NCBI RefSeq assembly: GCF_003008555.2
Contig: NZ_CP027665.1
Span: 3,224,001-3,288,000, forward strand
Direction of reading: 5' to 3'
Origin: Pukyongiella litopenaei
GTDB taxonomy: Bacteria; Pseudomonadota; Alphaproteobacteria; Rhodobacterales; Rhodobacteraceae
DNA: 64,000 nucleotides
The notes below the pieces were generated by a model. The model did not search any database. It was not told the DNA's origin and was given only the letters and a program-made list of their open reading frames with translations. Made by a program: the position numbers and the translations under genes. Within the stretch, counting starts at the first letter, position 1; each line of letters begins with the position of its first letter. Below are positions 37,097 through 49,554 of this stretch, one piece after another.

Positions 37097-37900
37097 ATGA
37101 CCATCAGCGTGGAAACGCAGGACGGGATCACCACCGTCACCATCGACCGGCCCGGCTGCCGCAACGCGGTCGACCCGGCCACCGCGCGGCTGCTGTTCGA
37201 TGCCGTCCTGGCATTCGAGGCGGACCCGGCGCAACGGGTGATGATCCTGACCGGCCGGGGCGGATTTTTCTGCGCGGGGTTCGATCTCAAGGCGGCCGGG
37301 GCGGGCGAGGCCGACGACTGGATCGCGTCGCTGGACATCCCCGCCGGTTGGACCGATCCGCAGCGCGATCCGCGCCCGGGGCCGATGGGGCCGTCGCGGC
37401 TGATGCCGTCGAAACCGGTGATCGCCGCGATCGAGGGCCCGGCGGTGGCCGGTGGCATGGAACTGGCCGCCTGGTGCGATATGCGGGTGATGGCGCAGGG
37501 CGCGGTGACCGGTGTGTTCTGCCGCCGCTGGGGGGTGCCGCTGATCGACGGCGGAACGGTGCGGTTGCCGCGCATCCTGGGGCAGGGGCGGGCCAGCGAC
37601 CTGATCCTGACCGGCCGCCCGGTTCAGGCGGACGAGGCGCTGTCGCTGGGGTTCGCCAACCGGGTCTGCGCGGCGGGCGCGGCGCTGGACACCGCGCGTG
37701 CCATCGCCGCCGACCTGGTGCGGTTCCCGCAGGCCTGCATGCTGGCCGACCACCTGACGGCACGGATGCCCGGTGCCGAGCTGGCCGCCGCCCTGCGCCG
37801 GGAATGGGTGTCGGCCACGGCCTTTGTCGCCGAAGGCCGCGCCGGCGCGGCCCGGTTTGCCGGCGGTCGGGGGCGCGGCGGAGATTTCGGCGATATCTGA
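37097..37900 (+). CDS. Crotonase/enoyl-CoA hydratase family protein
   Basis: 267 residues. The crotonase fold is marked by FFCAGFDLKAAG and GPAVAGGMELAAWCDMRV, which give the oxyanion hole and one Glu (in GGMELA). The second hydratase Glu position reads RRWGVPLIDGGTVRLPRIL, with no Glu, so true hydratase activity is doubtful. A C-terminal Gly/Arg-rich tail (RFAGGRGRGGDFGDI) is odd. The substrate is not recognisable, and the neighbours slyX and katG give no hint. Confidence 0.85.
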   Translation: MTISVETQDGITTVTIDRPGCRNAVDPATARLLFDAVLAFEADPAQRVMILTGRGGFFCAGFDLKAAGAGEADDWIASLDIPAGWTDPQRDPRPGPMGPSRLMPSKPVIAAIEGPAVAGGMELAAWCDMRVMAQGAVTGVFCRRWGVPLIDGGTVRLPRILGQGRASDLILTGRPVQADEALSLGFANRVCAAGAALDTARAIAADLVRFPQACMLADHLTARMPGAELAAALRREWVSATAFVAEGRAGAARFAGGRGRGGDFGDI

Positions 37901-37910
37901 AACGGGGGCC

Positions 37911-37976
37911 GCGCGGCGGGCACCCCCGGATGCAACCGGGAAACAGGCGGCGCATCGGGGGTCCGACACGCCGCGC
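37911..37976. terminator. Long stem-loop between the convergent crotonase and katG genes
   Basis: GCGCGGCG (37911-37918) pairs with CGCCGCGC (37969-37976) and the inner ACCCCCG (37922-37928) with CGGGGGT (37956-37962). This gives a long, stable structure ten bases past the crotonase stop. There is no T-run; a bidirectional terminator or RNA stabiliser is likely. Confidence 0.45.
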
Positions 37977-38002
37977 TGTTGCCGTCACAGGCTCTGACCG
38001 GC

Positions 38003-41296
<3,294 letters not shown>

Positions 41297-42217
41297 CTAT
41301 CCGGAATGCTCCTGCACCAGCGTGTCGAGAAACAGCCGCGTGATCCGGTTCGGCGCCGGGGTCTTACGCGTGACGGCGGCAAAGGTGGACCGATAGTTGA
41401 TCTGCTCGGGCAGCACCGCCCGCATCATGGTCTTGTCGACGAAAGGGCGGGCCAGGTGATCGGGCAGGAACCCGACATAGCGGCCCGACAGGATGAGCAG
41501 CGTCAGCGCATGTTCGCTCTGCACGGTTGCCGACCGCCGCAGCTTGAGCTGCTGGCCGACATGCAGGTTGGGTGAATTGACGCTCAGCCCGGCATAATTG
41601 GCCGAGCGCACGCCGTCGAGATCGAGATCGTCGTCGCGCAGGCCGAAGAACCGGTGTTCATGGCCGCAATAGAGAAACATGTCCTCGCCATAGATCGGCA
41701 TGTAGGTCAGGCTGGCCGAGGGCCGGTGCTCGGCGATCACGCCGACATCGATATGCCCGCCGATCACCAGCGATTCGATCACGTTGGGCGGCTCCATCGA
41801 CAGCTCGACCTGAACCTCGGGCGCGGTTTCGTTGAATTTGCGGATCGCGCGCGCCACATGCGATTCGGGGTTCGACGCGCACAGGTCGAACAGCGAAATC
41901 CGGATCGTCCCGGCGAGCTTCTGCTTGATCGCGTTCACCTCGGTGCGGAAATGCGACACCGCCGACAGCAACTGCTCGAGCGCATCCAGAACGCGCCTGC
42001 CGTCATCGGTCACCGAAAATCCCGCCGGGCCGCGCGTGCACAGGGTCAGGTCCAGCCGGATCTCGAGGTCCGAGATGTATTTCGAGATCGTCGACCGGCC
42101 GATGTTCAGCTCGGTTTCGGCAGCCGACAGGCCGCCGCTTTCGACCACCGCCTTGAAGATGCGCAGGAGCTTCAGGTCGGCATCGACGATCTGCTTGACG
42201 AGTGCTTTCTTGGCCAT
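41297..42217 (-). CDS. LysR-family regulator divergent from the taurine operon
   Basis: 306 residues. The HTH (FKAVVESGGLSAAETELNIGRSTISKYISDLE) is followed by a substrate-binding domain. An unusual basic N-terminal extension (MAKKALVKQIVDADLK) precedes it. It is divergent from tauK, with 169 bases between. Known taurine clusters in Rhodobacteraceae are governed by the MocR/GntR-type TauR, so a LysR regulator in this position is different. Control of the operon is inferred from position only. Confidence 0.88.
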   Translation of the reverse strand: MAKKALVKQIVDADLKLLRIFKAVVESGGLSAAETELNIGRSTISKYISDLEIRLDLTLCTRGPAGFSVTDDGRRVLDALEQLLSAVSHFRTEVNAIKQKLAGTIRISLFDLCASNPESHVARAIRKFNETAPEVQVELSMEPPNVIESLVIGGHIDVGVIAEHRPSASLTYMPIYGEDMFLYCGHEHRFFGLRDDDLDLDGVRSANYAGLSVNSPNLHVGQQLKLRRSATVQSEHALTLLILSGRYVGFLPDHLARPFVDKTMMRAVLPEQINYRSTFAAVTRKTPAPNRITRLFLDTLVQEHSG

Positions 42218-42238
42218 GAAACGTTCGATGATTGTGAA

Positions 42239-42269
42239 ACCTTACGCTCAAAAGTTTACATTTTAAGGT
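42239..42269. promoter_or_regulatory. Candidate operator for the taurine operon
   Basis: The inverted repeat ACCTTA / TAAGGT (42239-42244, 42264-42269) encloses a second imperfect dyad of TGTGAAAC (42233) with GTTTACA (42253). It lies in a sharply AT-rich stretch 22 bases upstream of the LysR start and about 120 bases upstream of tauK. A LysR target is plausible. Confidence 0.35.
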
Positions 42270-42386
42270 ATCAATTCGCAAGCTAATGATCCCGCACCGA
42301 AGCCGAGCCTTGCTGGAGGGTGCGACAGGAGAGGGCATTCCGGTTTGCGCTTTGGACAGTTGAAATCAACGCACCGGGAGGATCCC

Positions 42387-43403
42387 ATGACATTTGTGAA
42401 AAAGGTCTGCACGCTGGCCGCAGCCGTATCGACCGTGGCCCTGATGGCCGCGGGCGCGGCGGATGCCAAGAACTTCAAGATCGCCGTGGGCGACAGCGCG
42501 GGCAGCCCGCAGGAAGCCACAGGCAAGTTCTTCATCGAGGCGCTCGAGCAGAAATCGGGCGGCGCACACACCGCCACCCTGTTCCTGAACGGCCAGCTCG
42601 GCTCCGAGCAGGACACCGTGAACGAAGCCGCCATCGGCACGCTGGACATGTCGCTGCTGGCGATCAACAACGTCACCCCGTTCTCGCCGTCGGTGGGCGT
42701 GTTCACCCTGCCTTATGTCATTCTCAGCCTCGAGGACGCGGAAACCCTGACCCAGGGGCCGATCGGACAGGAACTGACCGAAAACACCCTGCGTGACGCC
42801 GGCGTGCGCATCATCGCCTGGACCTATACCGGCTTCCGCCGGCTCACCAATTCCAAGAAACCGGTGGTTTCGGTCGCCGACCTGCAGGACCTGGTCATCC
42901 GCGTTCCCAAGAACGAAATCATGATCGAAACCTACAAGTCCTGGGGCATCAATCCGACACCGATGGCCTGGTCGGAGACCTTCACCGGTCTGCAGACCAA
43001 GGTGGTCGACGGTCAGGACAACCCGTACATGACCATCAACGCGATGAAGTTCTACGAGGTTCAGAACCACGTCACCAACCTGCGCTACATCTTCTCGATC
43101 GAGCCGCTGATCGTGTCCGAGGCCGTGTTCCAGGATCTCAGCGAGGACGACCAGAAGATGATCCTCGAAGCAGGGCAGGAAGCGACCAGGAAATCGGCCC
43201 AGTTCCTGCGCGACTCCGAGGCCGCGATCAAGGAGGAGCTGATCGCCAAGGGCATGGAAATCGTCGATCCCGAGAATGACGAGGCCGAGTTCATCCAGCT
43301 GGCCACCGAAGGCGTGTGGCCGCAATTCTACGACTCCATCGGCGGTGTCGAGAAGCTGAACGAGGTCCTGGCCGCGATCGGCCGCGACCCGGTCCAGCAG
43401 TAA
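42387..43403 (+). CDS. tauK: TRAP transporter substrate-binding protein, probable taurine type
   Basis: 338 residues from the ATG at 42387, preceded by CGGGAGGA. The signal peptide spans about 1-26 (MAAGAADA). DctP fold with the conserved IRVPKNEIMIETYKSWGINPTP and SETFTGLQTKVVDGQDNP blocks, including the carboxylate-binding Arg of the family. Taurine specificity is inferred from its place at the head of tauKLM-tauXY-xsc; the family more often binds carboxylates. An intercistronic hairpin follows. Confidence 0.85.
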   Translation: MTFVKKVCTLAAAVSTVALMAAGAADAKNFKIAVGDSAGSPQEATGKFFIEALEQKSGGAHTATLFLNGQLGSEQDTVNEAAIGTLDMSLLAINNVTPFSPSVGVFTLPYVILSLEDAETLTQGPIGQELTENTLRDAGVRIIAWTYTGFRRLTNSKKPVVSVADLQDLVIRVPKNEIMIETYKSWGINPTPMAWSETFTGLQTKVVDGQDNPYMTINAMKFYEVQNHVTNLRYIFSIEPLIVSEAVFQDLSEDDQKMILEAGQEATRKSAQFLRDSEAAIKEELIAKGMEIVDPENDEAEFIQLATEGVWPQFYDSIGGVEKLNEVLAAIGRDPVQQ

Positions 43404-43424
43404 TCGCCACGCCGCGATACTGGG

Positions 43425-43444
43425 AAGAGCGCTGGCGCGCTCTT
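43425..43444 (+). promoter_or_regulatory. Intercistronic hairpin after tauK
   Basis: AAGAGCG-CTGGCG-CGCTCTT (7-bp perfect stem) lies 22 bases past the tauK stop and is followed by only TT. It probably stabilises the tauK mRNA or attenuates read-through so that binding protein exceeds permease. A similar hairpin occurs after the binding-protein gene at 5.25 kb. Confidence 0.5.
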
Positions 43445-43469
43445 TCCGCACCGGGAGGAGGGAAACCGC

Positions 43470-44006
43470 ATGTTCTGGAAGATCCTGAACAATCTCGAAA
43501 GCGTCATCTGCAGGATATTGCTGTCCGGCTTTGTCTGCCTGTTGTTCGTGCAGATCGTCTCGCGCGAGGTGTTCGGCCATTCCTTCAGCTGGATCGAGGA
43601 ACTGTCGGTCTACATGTTCGTGTGGTTCGTCTATTTCGGGGCCAGCTATGCCGCCCTGAAGGGCGCGCATAACCGCGTCACGTTCCAGTTCAGGTTCCTG
43701 CCCGAAGGGTCGATCAAGTATATCGAGGCTTTCGCCGATCTGTTCTGGCTCTTCTTCAACGTCTACTTCCTCTACCTGGCCACGGATTTCGTGTTCAACA
43801 AGATGAACAAGTTCTGGAAATCCCAGACGCTGGGGGTCGAGATGAAGTACATCTACATGGTGCTTCCCATCGCCTTTGCGCTGATGACCTTCCGCGTTCT
43901 CCAGGTGAATTACCGCCGCCTGGTCCGGGGCGAGGACATCGCCGATCCCGACCAGATCGATCTCGACGAAATCAAGGCCGCCACCGACGCGGCGAAGCAC
44001 GGCTGA
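43470..44006 (+). CDS. tauL: TRAP transporter small permease (DctQ type)
   Basis: 178 residues with four predicted spans: ILLSGFVCLLFVQIVSREVFG, SWIEELSVYMFVWFVYFGASY, LFWLFFNVYFLYLATDFVF and YIYMVLPIAFALMTFRVLQVNY. The W-EE-L-Y motif of DctQ proteins is visible. It pairs with the large permease downstream for sodium-driven uptake. The acidic C-terminus (DPDQIDLDEIKAATD) is variable in the family. Confidence 0.88.
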   Translation: MFWKILNNLESVICRILLSGFVCLLFVQIVSREVFGHSFSWIEELSVYMFVWFVYFGASYAALKGAHNRVTFQFRFLPEGSIKYIEAFADLFWLFFNVYFLYLATDFVFNKMNKFWKSQTLGVEMKYIYMVLPIAFALMTFRVLQVNYRRLVRGEDIADPDQIDLDEIKAATDAAKHG

Positions 44007-44023
44007 AGCGGGGAGGACGCGTC

Positions 44024-45364
44024 ATGGAAACCGAAATCGTATCGATCCTCTTTGGGTCCTTCCTGGTTCTGCTGCTCATCGGGGCGCCGATCACGGTGGC
44101 GCTGGGTGTCGCATCGCTGATCTCGTTTTTGTATCTGGGCGAGAATCCGATCAAGTTCGTGCAGATCGCCTTTACCTCGGTCGGGGCCTTCCCGCTGATG
44201 GCGCTGCCCGCCTTCATCCTGGCCGGGGCGCTGATGGAGGCGGCCGGCATCTCGAAACGGCTGATCAACGTCGCCGAAAGCCTGGCCGGACCCTTTACCG
44301 GTGGCATCTCGGCCGCAACCGTCATGGCCTGCCTGTTCTTCGGCGCGATCTCGGGGTCGGGCCCGGCCACCACCGCCGCCGTGGGGATGCTGATGATCCC
44401 GGCGATGATCAACCGCGGCTACGAACGCGGCTATGCCTCGGCGATCACCGCCTCGTCGGGCGGGTTGGGCATCATCATCCCGCCGTCGATCCCGATGGTC
44501 ATCTTCGGCATCGCCGCGCTGGGCATGGCGCCGCCGCCGGAAGCGGTCGAGAAATTCGGCACCTTCCAGTCGGTGTCGATCTCCAAACTGTTCATCGCGG
44601 GGTTCGTCCCGGCCTTCCTGATCGCCACCAGCCTGCTGATCCTGAACTACTTCATGTCGAAGCAGCGCGGCTACAAGGGCATGGGCGAAGGCTGGTCGGC
44701 GCGCAACGTGCTGTGCGAGATGTATCGCGGCTTCTGGTCCCTGATGGCGCCGCTGGTGATCCTGGGCGGTATCTATACCGGGTTCTTCACCCCGACCGAG
44801 GCCGCCATCGTCGCGATCTTCTATACCCTCGTGATCGGCGTGTTCATCTATCGTGAACTGACCTGGGCGTCGCTGTTCCAGTCGCTCGAGGCGACCACAT
44901 GGCTGACCGGGCGCGTGCTGCTGATCCTGTTCACCGCAACCGTGTTCGGCCGCCTGCTGGTGGAAAACCAGATCCCGGCGATCATCGCCGAGGGCATGCT
45001 CAGCTTTACCGACAGCCTCTATGTGATCTGGGCGCTGATCATCTTCTTCCTGCTCTTCGTCGGCATGTTCATGGAAACCCTGGCCACCATCCTGATCCTG
45101 GTGCCGGTGATGCTGCCGGTCGCCTATTCGGTGGGGATCGACCCGATCCATTTCGGCGTGGTCATGGTGTGCACCCTGGGTATCGGGTTCCAGACCCCGC
45201 CGCTGGGCGAGAACCTGTTCATCGCCTCGGGCATCTCGAACATCTCGATCGAACAGATTTCCCTGCGGGCGCTGCCCTTTGCCGCCGCGAACACGGTCGC
45301 GATCTTCATCATCGCCTTCTTCCCGCAACTCTCGCTCTGGCTGCCCCGCCTGCTTGGCTACTGA
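44024..45364 (+). CDS. tauM: TRAP transporter large permease (DctM type)
   Basis: 446 residues, 12 or more spans, with family motifs GAISGSGPATTAAVGMLMIPAM, GLGIIIPPSIPMVIFG and GFQTPPLGENLFIASG. It forms the sodium-coupled channel with TauL. The start at 44024 follows GGGGAGGA. The C-terminus ends 17 bases before the Usp gene. Confidence 0.93.
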   Translation: METEIVSILFGSFLVLLLIGAPITVALGVASLISFLYLGENPIKFVQIAFTSVGAFPLMALPAFILAGALMEAAGISKRLINVAESLAGPFTGGISAATVMACLFFGAISGSGPATTAAVGMLMIPAMINRGYERGYASAITASSGGLGIIIPPSIPMVIFGIAALGMAPPPEAVEKFGTFQSVSISKLFIAGFVPAFLIATSLLILNYFMSKQRGYKGMGEGWSARNVLCEMYRGFWSLMAPLVILGGIYTGFFTPTEAAIVAIFYTLVIGVFIYRELTWASLFQSLEATTWLTGRVLLILFTATVFGRLLVENQIPAIIAEGMLSFTDSLYVIWALIIFFLLFVGMFMETLATILILVPVMLPVAYSVGIDPIHFGVVMVCTLGIGFQTPPLGENLFIASGISNISIEQISLRALPFAAANTVAIFIIAFFPQLSLWLPRLLGY

Positions 45365-45381
45365 TCCGAAAGGCCGTTCCG

Positions 45382-45876
45382 ATGAAACCCATGGTCACAA
45401 GCATCCTGTTCGCCACGGCGTTGACGCGCAACTCGACCCAGGCGCTGAAATACACGGCCAGCCTGGCGCAGGCGACCGGGGCCGAGATCCATGTCCTGCA
45501 TGTGAACGAACCGATCTCGGACGATGCCAGGATCACCTTCGAGATGTTCATTCTCAACGAGGAAACCCGCAAGACCGCCGAAAGGCGCCGCCACGAGATG
45601 GTGCGCCAGCTGCTGGCCGAGCGGCAGGCCCGGTTCTGGGCGCAGTTCGAGGGCGAGGATGCCGGGATTCGCGATCTGGTGACATCGGTCGAGGTCACCG
45701 ACGGTCACCCCGCCGAGGTCATCCTGCGCCGGTCCGAGCAGATGGGCTGCGACCTGATCGTTCTGGGCGCGCATGACCACGGCATTTCGCACACTTTTCT
45801 CGGCACCGTCGCCAAGCGCGTCTTGCGCCGGTCGAGGATACCGACACTGATCGTTCCCTATTCGGAACAGACCTGA
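45382..45876 (+). CDS. Universal stress protein (UspA family) linked to TRAP transporter
   Basis: 164 residues. The Usp fold (ILFATALTRNSTQALKYTASLAQ) has an ATP-binding signature near the end (LIVLGAHDHGISHTFLGTVAKRVLRRS). Usp genes often follow TRAP permeases; TeaD of the ectoine TRAP system TeaABC regulates its transporter. A similar role here is inference. The central helix (RKTAERRRHEMVRQLLAERQARF) is longer than in short UspA proteins. Confidence 0.88.
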   Translation: MKPMVTSILFATALTRNSTQALKYTASLAQATGAEIHVLHVNEPISDDARITFEMFILNEETRKTAERRRHEMVRQLLAERQARFWAQFEGEDAGIRDLVTSVEVTDGHPAEVILRRSEQMGCDLIVLGAHDHGISHTFLGTVAKRVLRRSRIPTLIVPYSEQT

Positions 45877-45906
45877 CCCCTGACTGACAACAAGAAAGAC
45901 AAACCC

Positions 45907-46293
45907 ATGACCAAGACACTGACGGCCCGGGACCTGGCCGAGACCTTCGACGCGTTCAACCGTCACGATATTGACGGCGTGATGACCCATTTCGCGGAAG
46001 ACTGCGTGTTCTACACCGTCGGCGGCGACGAGAAATTCGGCAACCGGGTCGACGGCGCCGAGGCCATCGCGGCCGCGTTCTCGGCGGTCTGGGCGGGCAT
46101 GAAGGATGCCCATTGGGATCACCACGGCCACTTCGTGCACGGGGACCGCGCGGTGTCGGAATGGACCTTTTCCGGCACCGACGCCGATGGCATGCGGATC
46201 GAGGCCGAGGGCGCCGATCTGTTCACCCTGCGGGACGGCAAGATCGTCGTGAAGCAGGCGCTGCGCAAATCCCGGCCGATGTTCAAGGCCTGA
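45907..46293 (+). CDS. tauX: Taurine dehydrogenase small subunit (SnoaL/NTF2-like)
   Basis: 128 residues, NTF2/SnoaL-like alpha+beta barrel (LAETFDAFNRHDIDGVMTHFAEDCVF, WTFSGTDADGMRIEAEGADLFTLRDGKI). In Rhodobacter and Paracoccus the small TauX subunit partners the flavoprotein TauY in taurine dehydrogenase, and this gene has the right size and position. The fold itself has no diagnostic catalytic motif for this role, so the call rests on context. Confidence 0.75.
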   Translation: MTKTLTARDLAETFDAFNRHDIDGVMTHFAEDCVFYTVGGDEKFGNRVDGAEAIAAAFSAVWAGMKDAHWDHHGHFVHGDRAVSEWTFSGTDADGMRIEAEGADLFTLRDGKIVVKQALRKSRPMFKA

Positions 46294-46325
46294 CCCCCGA
46301 CCAAGTCCTACTGGGAGCACCCGTC

Positions 46326-47732
46326 ATGGTTGACGATACGATTCCTCGCCACTGGCCCCAATCCAGCTATGACCCGAAATACGACCCCATCATCGATGCC
46401 GGGCCGGGCCACAACCGCGACTATGCGCCGACCTACTGGATCGGCACCGCCGGCACGCCGCCCGAGGATGACGGCCCGGTATCCGGCGACATCGATGCCG
46501 ATGTGGTCGTCGTCGGCTCGGGCTATACCGGGCTGTCGACCGCCATCCACCTGGCCCGGGACCACGGCATCCAATGTGTCGTGCTCGAAGCCAACACCTC
46601 GGCCTGGGGCTGTTCGACCCGCAACGGCGGGCAGGCGCAGATCTCCTCGGGCCGTCTCAAGCGGTCGCAGTGGATCCAGCGCTGGGGCGTCGACGTGGCC
46701 AAGGCGATGCACCGGGAGGTGACCGAGGCGTTCGAGCTGTTCAACGACCTGATCGCACAGGATGACATCGACTGCGATCCGCAGCTCGGCGGGCACTACT
46801 ACATTGCCCACCGGGACAAGGCGATGGGCAGCCTGCGCAAGGAAAGCGCGCTGCTGAACGATGTGTTCGGCTATGGTTCGCGGATCATCGAACGCGACGA
46901 GCTGCACAAACAGCACGTCCGGGACATGGAGGGCGCGGGCGCGCTGTGGGAACCGGACGGGACCTGTATCCACGCGGCCAAGCTGGCGTTCGGTTACATC
47001 CGGATGGCCCGCCGTCTGGGGGTGAAGATCCACAGCGGCTCGCCGGTGATGGGCTGGGAAACCAAGAACGGGGTGCATCATTTGCGCACGCCGGGTGGGA
47101 CCGTGCGCGCGAAATCGGTCGCGCTGGCTACCGCCGGCTACACGCCGCCCGGCCTGAACCGGCGGACCCGGCACCGGCTGATGCCGATCCTGTCGAACTC
47201 GATGGTGACGCGCCCGCTGACGCAATCCGAACTAGACGACTGCGGCATCCGGACCATGTCGCCGCTGACCGACACGCGCACGCTGCGGCATTACTACCGC
47301 CTGCTGCCCGACAACCGGATGCAGATCGGAAGCCGCAGCGCCGTGACCGGGCGCGACGCGGAGAACGACCGCCATCTCCAGCTGCTGCGCAAGGGGCTGG
47401 CGCGCAAGTTTCCGGCGCTGGAGGATATCAACCTGGATTATTCTTGGTGGGGTTGGGTGGACGTGAGCCACGACATGATGCCGCGCATCTTCCAGCCCAA
47501 TCCGGACGAGCGCATCTTCTATGCGATGGGCTATGGCGGTAACGGCGTGATGTATTCCGCCCAGGCCGGGCGCCGCATGGCCCAGCTGGTCGCCGGGGAC
47601 AAGTCGGACGAGGCGTTCCGGCTGCCGATCTTCACCTCGCCCCTGCCCAGCCACGGCCTGCTCACACCGTTCCGCCGACTGGGCCAGCGCGTGGCTTATG
47701 TCTGGTATTATCTCAACGATGAAGTCATCTGA
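46326..47732 (+). CDS. tauY: Taurine dehydrogenase large subunit (FAD-dependent, DAO family)
   Basis: 468 residues from the ATG at 46326. The FAD-binding GSGYTG motif follows DVVVVG at about residue 60. DAO family hallmarks are CSTRNGGQAQISSGRLK, LATAGYTPPGLN and, near the end, YAMGYGGNGVMYS. It oxidatively deaminates taurine to sulfoacetaldehyde and ammonium, giving electrons to the respiratory chain, probably via cytochrome c. No taurine:pyruvate aminotransferase gene is present, in keeping with the dehydrogenase route. Confidence 0.85.
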   Translation: MVDDTIPRHWPQSSYDPKYDPIIDAGPGHNRDYAPTYWIGTAGTPPEDDGPVSGDIDADVVVVGSGYTGLSTAIHLARDHGIQCVVLEANTSAWGCSTRNGGQAQISSGRLKRSQWIQRWGVDVAKAMHREVTEAFELFNDLIAQDDIDCDPQLGGHYYIAHRDKAMGSLRKESALLNDVFGYGSRIIERDELHKQHVRDMEGAGALWEPDGTCIHAAKLAFGYIRMARRLGVKIHSGSPVMGWETKNGVHHLRTPGGTVRAKSVALATAGYTPPGLNRRTRHRLMPILSNSMVTRPLTQSELDDCGIRTMSPLTDTRTLRHYYRLLPDNRMQIGSRSAVTGRDAENDRHLQLLRKGLARKFPALEDINLDYSWWGWVDVSHDMMPRIFQPNPDERIFYAMGYGGNGVMYSAQAGRRMAQLVAGDKSDEAFRLPIFTSPLPSHGLLTPFRRLGQRVAYVWYYLNDEVI

Positions 47733-47772
47733 TCTGACAACATCCCATATCTGCCAAAAAGAGGACCCTCTT

Positions 47773-49545
47773 ATGAAAATGACGACGGAAGAAGCCTTTG
47801 TGAAGGTATTGCAGATGCATGGCATCGATCATGCATTTGGGATCATCGGATCCGCGATGATGCCGATTTCGGACCTGTTTCCGGCGGCCGGGATCAAGTT
47901 TTTCGACTGTGCGCATGAATGCAATGCCGGGATGATGGCGGATGGCTTCACCCGCGCATCGGGGCGGATGTCGATGATGGTCGCCCAGAACGGCCCTGGG
48001 ATCACCAGCCTGGTGACGCCGATCAAGACCGCCTACTGGAACCACACCCCGCTGCTGGTGGTGACACCGCAGGCGGCAAACAAGACGCTGGGGCAGGGCG
48101 GGTTCCAGGAAGTCGAACAGATGGCGTTGCTCGAGGACATGGTCGCCTACCAGGAAGAGGTCCGCGACCCGACCCGCATGGCCGAGGTGCTGAACCGGGT
48201 GATCCTGCAGGCCAAGCGGGCCTCGGCCCCGGCCCAGATCAACATCCCGCGCGATTTCTGGACCCAGGTGATCGACATCGACCTGCCGGCGGTGGTCGAG
48301 TTCGAACGTCCCGCGGGCGGCGAACGGGCGGTGACCGAGGCGGCGCGGCTGCTCTCGGAGGCCGAGTTCCCGGTGATCCTGAACGGCGCCGGCGTGGTGC
48401 TGGGCGGTGCGGTGGCCGAATCGATGGCACTGGCCGAGCGGCTCGATGCGCCGGTCTGCGTCGGCTATCAGCACAATGACGCCTTCCCCGGTTCGCATCC
48501 GCTCTTTGCCGGCCCGCTGGGCTATAACGGGTCCAAGGCGGGGATGGAGCTGATCTCGAAGGCCGACGTGGTGCTGGCGCTCGGGACCCGGCTGAACCCG
48601 TTCTCGACCCTGCCGGGCTATGGCATCGACTACTGGCCGCGCGACGCCAGGATCATCCAGGTCGACATCAACCCGGACCGGATCGGCCTGACCAAGCCGG
48701 TGACGGTCGGCATCGTAGGAGACGCCAAGAAGGTGGCGCAGGGCATCATGGCGCAGCTGGCCGCCAATGCCGGCGATGCCGGGCGCGAGACCCGCAAGGA
48801 GCTGATTTCGACCACCAAGTCGAAATGGGCGCAGGAGCTGACCTCGATGGATCACGAGGACGACGATCCGGGCACCACCTGGAACGAACGCGCCCGTGGC
48901 CGCGAGCCGGAGAAGATGAGCCCGCGCATGGCCTGGCGGGCGATCCAGGCGGCGCTGCCGAAAGAGGCGATCATCTCGTCGGATATCGGCAACAACTGCG
49001 CCATCGGCAATGCCTACCCGTCCTTCGAGGAGGGCCGCAAATACCTGGCGCCGGGCCTGTTCGGTCCCTGCGGCTACGGTTTCCCGGCCATCTGCGGCGC
49101 CAAGATCGCCTGCCCGGACACGCCCGTCGTGGGCTTTGCCGGTGACGGCGCATTTGGCATCTCGATGAACGAAATGGTGTCGGTGAACCGCGACGACTGG
49201 CCGGCGATCACCATGGTGATCTTCCGCAACTACCAGTGGGGCGCCGAAAAGCGGAACACGACCCTGTGGTTCGACGACAATTTCGTCGGCACCGAACTGT
49301 CGACCGAGGTCAGCTATGCGGGCATCGCCCGGGCCTGCGGCGTCGACGGCGTGGCGGTGTCCACCATGGCCGAGCTGACGGACGAGCTGAACAAGGCCGT
49401 CACCCGGCAGATGAAGGAGGGCAAGACCACCTTCATCGAGGTGATGCTGAACCAGGAGCTGGGCGAACCGTTCCGCCGCGACGCGATGAAGAAACCGGTC
49501 AGCGTGGCCGGGATCGACGCCGCCGACATGAAGGCGCAGGCCTGA
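47773..49545 (+). CDS. xsc: Sulfoacetaldehyde acetyltransferase
   Basis: 590 residues. TPP-dependent enzyme that converts sulfoacetaldehyde and phosphate to acetyl phosphate and sulfite. The N-terminal PYR domain has the cofactor-activating Glu in CAHECNAGMMADGFTRASG. The central domain and C-terminal PP domain have the metal motif GDGAFGISMNEMVSVNRDDWPAI and the Xsc-typical NYQWGAEKRN. The ATG at 47773 is preceded by AAGAGG. Pta downstream completes the route to acetyl-CoA. Confidence 0.96.
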   Translation: MKMTTEEAFVKVLQMHGIDHAFGIIGSAMMPISDLFPAAGIKFFDCAHECNAGMMADGFTRASGRMSMMVAQNGPGITSLVTPIKTAYWNHTPLLVVTPQAANKTLGQGGFQEVEQMALLEDMVAYQEEVRDPTRMAEVLNRVILQAKRASAPAQINIPRDFWTQVIDIDLPAVVEFERPAGGERAVTEAARLLSEAEFPVILNGAGVVLGGAVAESMALAERLDAPVCVGYQHNDAFPGSHPLFAGPLGYNGSKAGMELISKADVVLALGTRLNPFSTLPGYGIDYWPRDARIIQVDINPDRIGLTKPVTVGIVGDAKKVAQGIMAQLAANAGDAGRETRKELISTTKSKWAQELTSMDHEDDDPGTTWNERARGREPEKMSPRMAWRAIQAALPKEAIISSDIGNNCAIGNAYPSFEEGRKYLAPGLFGPCGYGFPAICGAKIACPDTPVVGFAGDGAFGISMNEMVSVNRDDWPAITMVIFRNYQWGAEKRNTTLWFDDNFVGTELSTEVSYAGIARACGVDGVAVSTMAELTDELNKAVTRQMKEGKTTFIEVMLNQELGEPFRRDAMKKPVSVAGIDAADMKAQA

Positions 49546-49554
49546 TCCTCCCCG

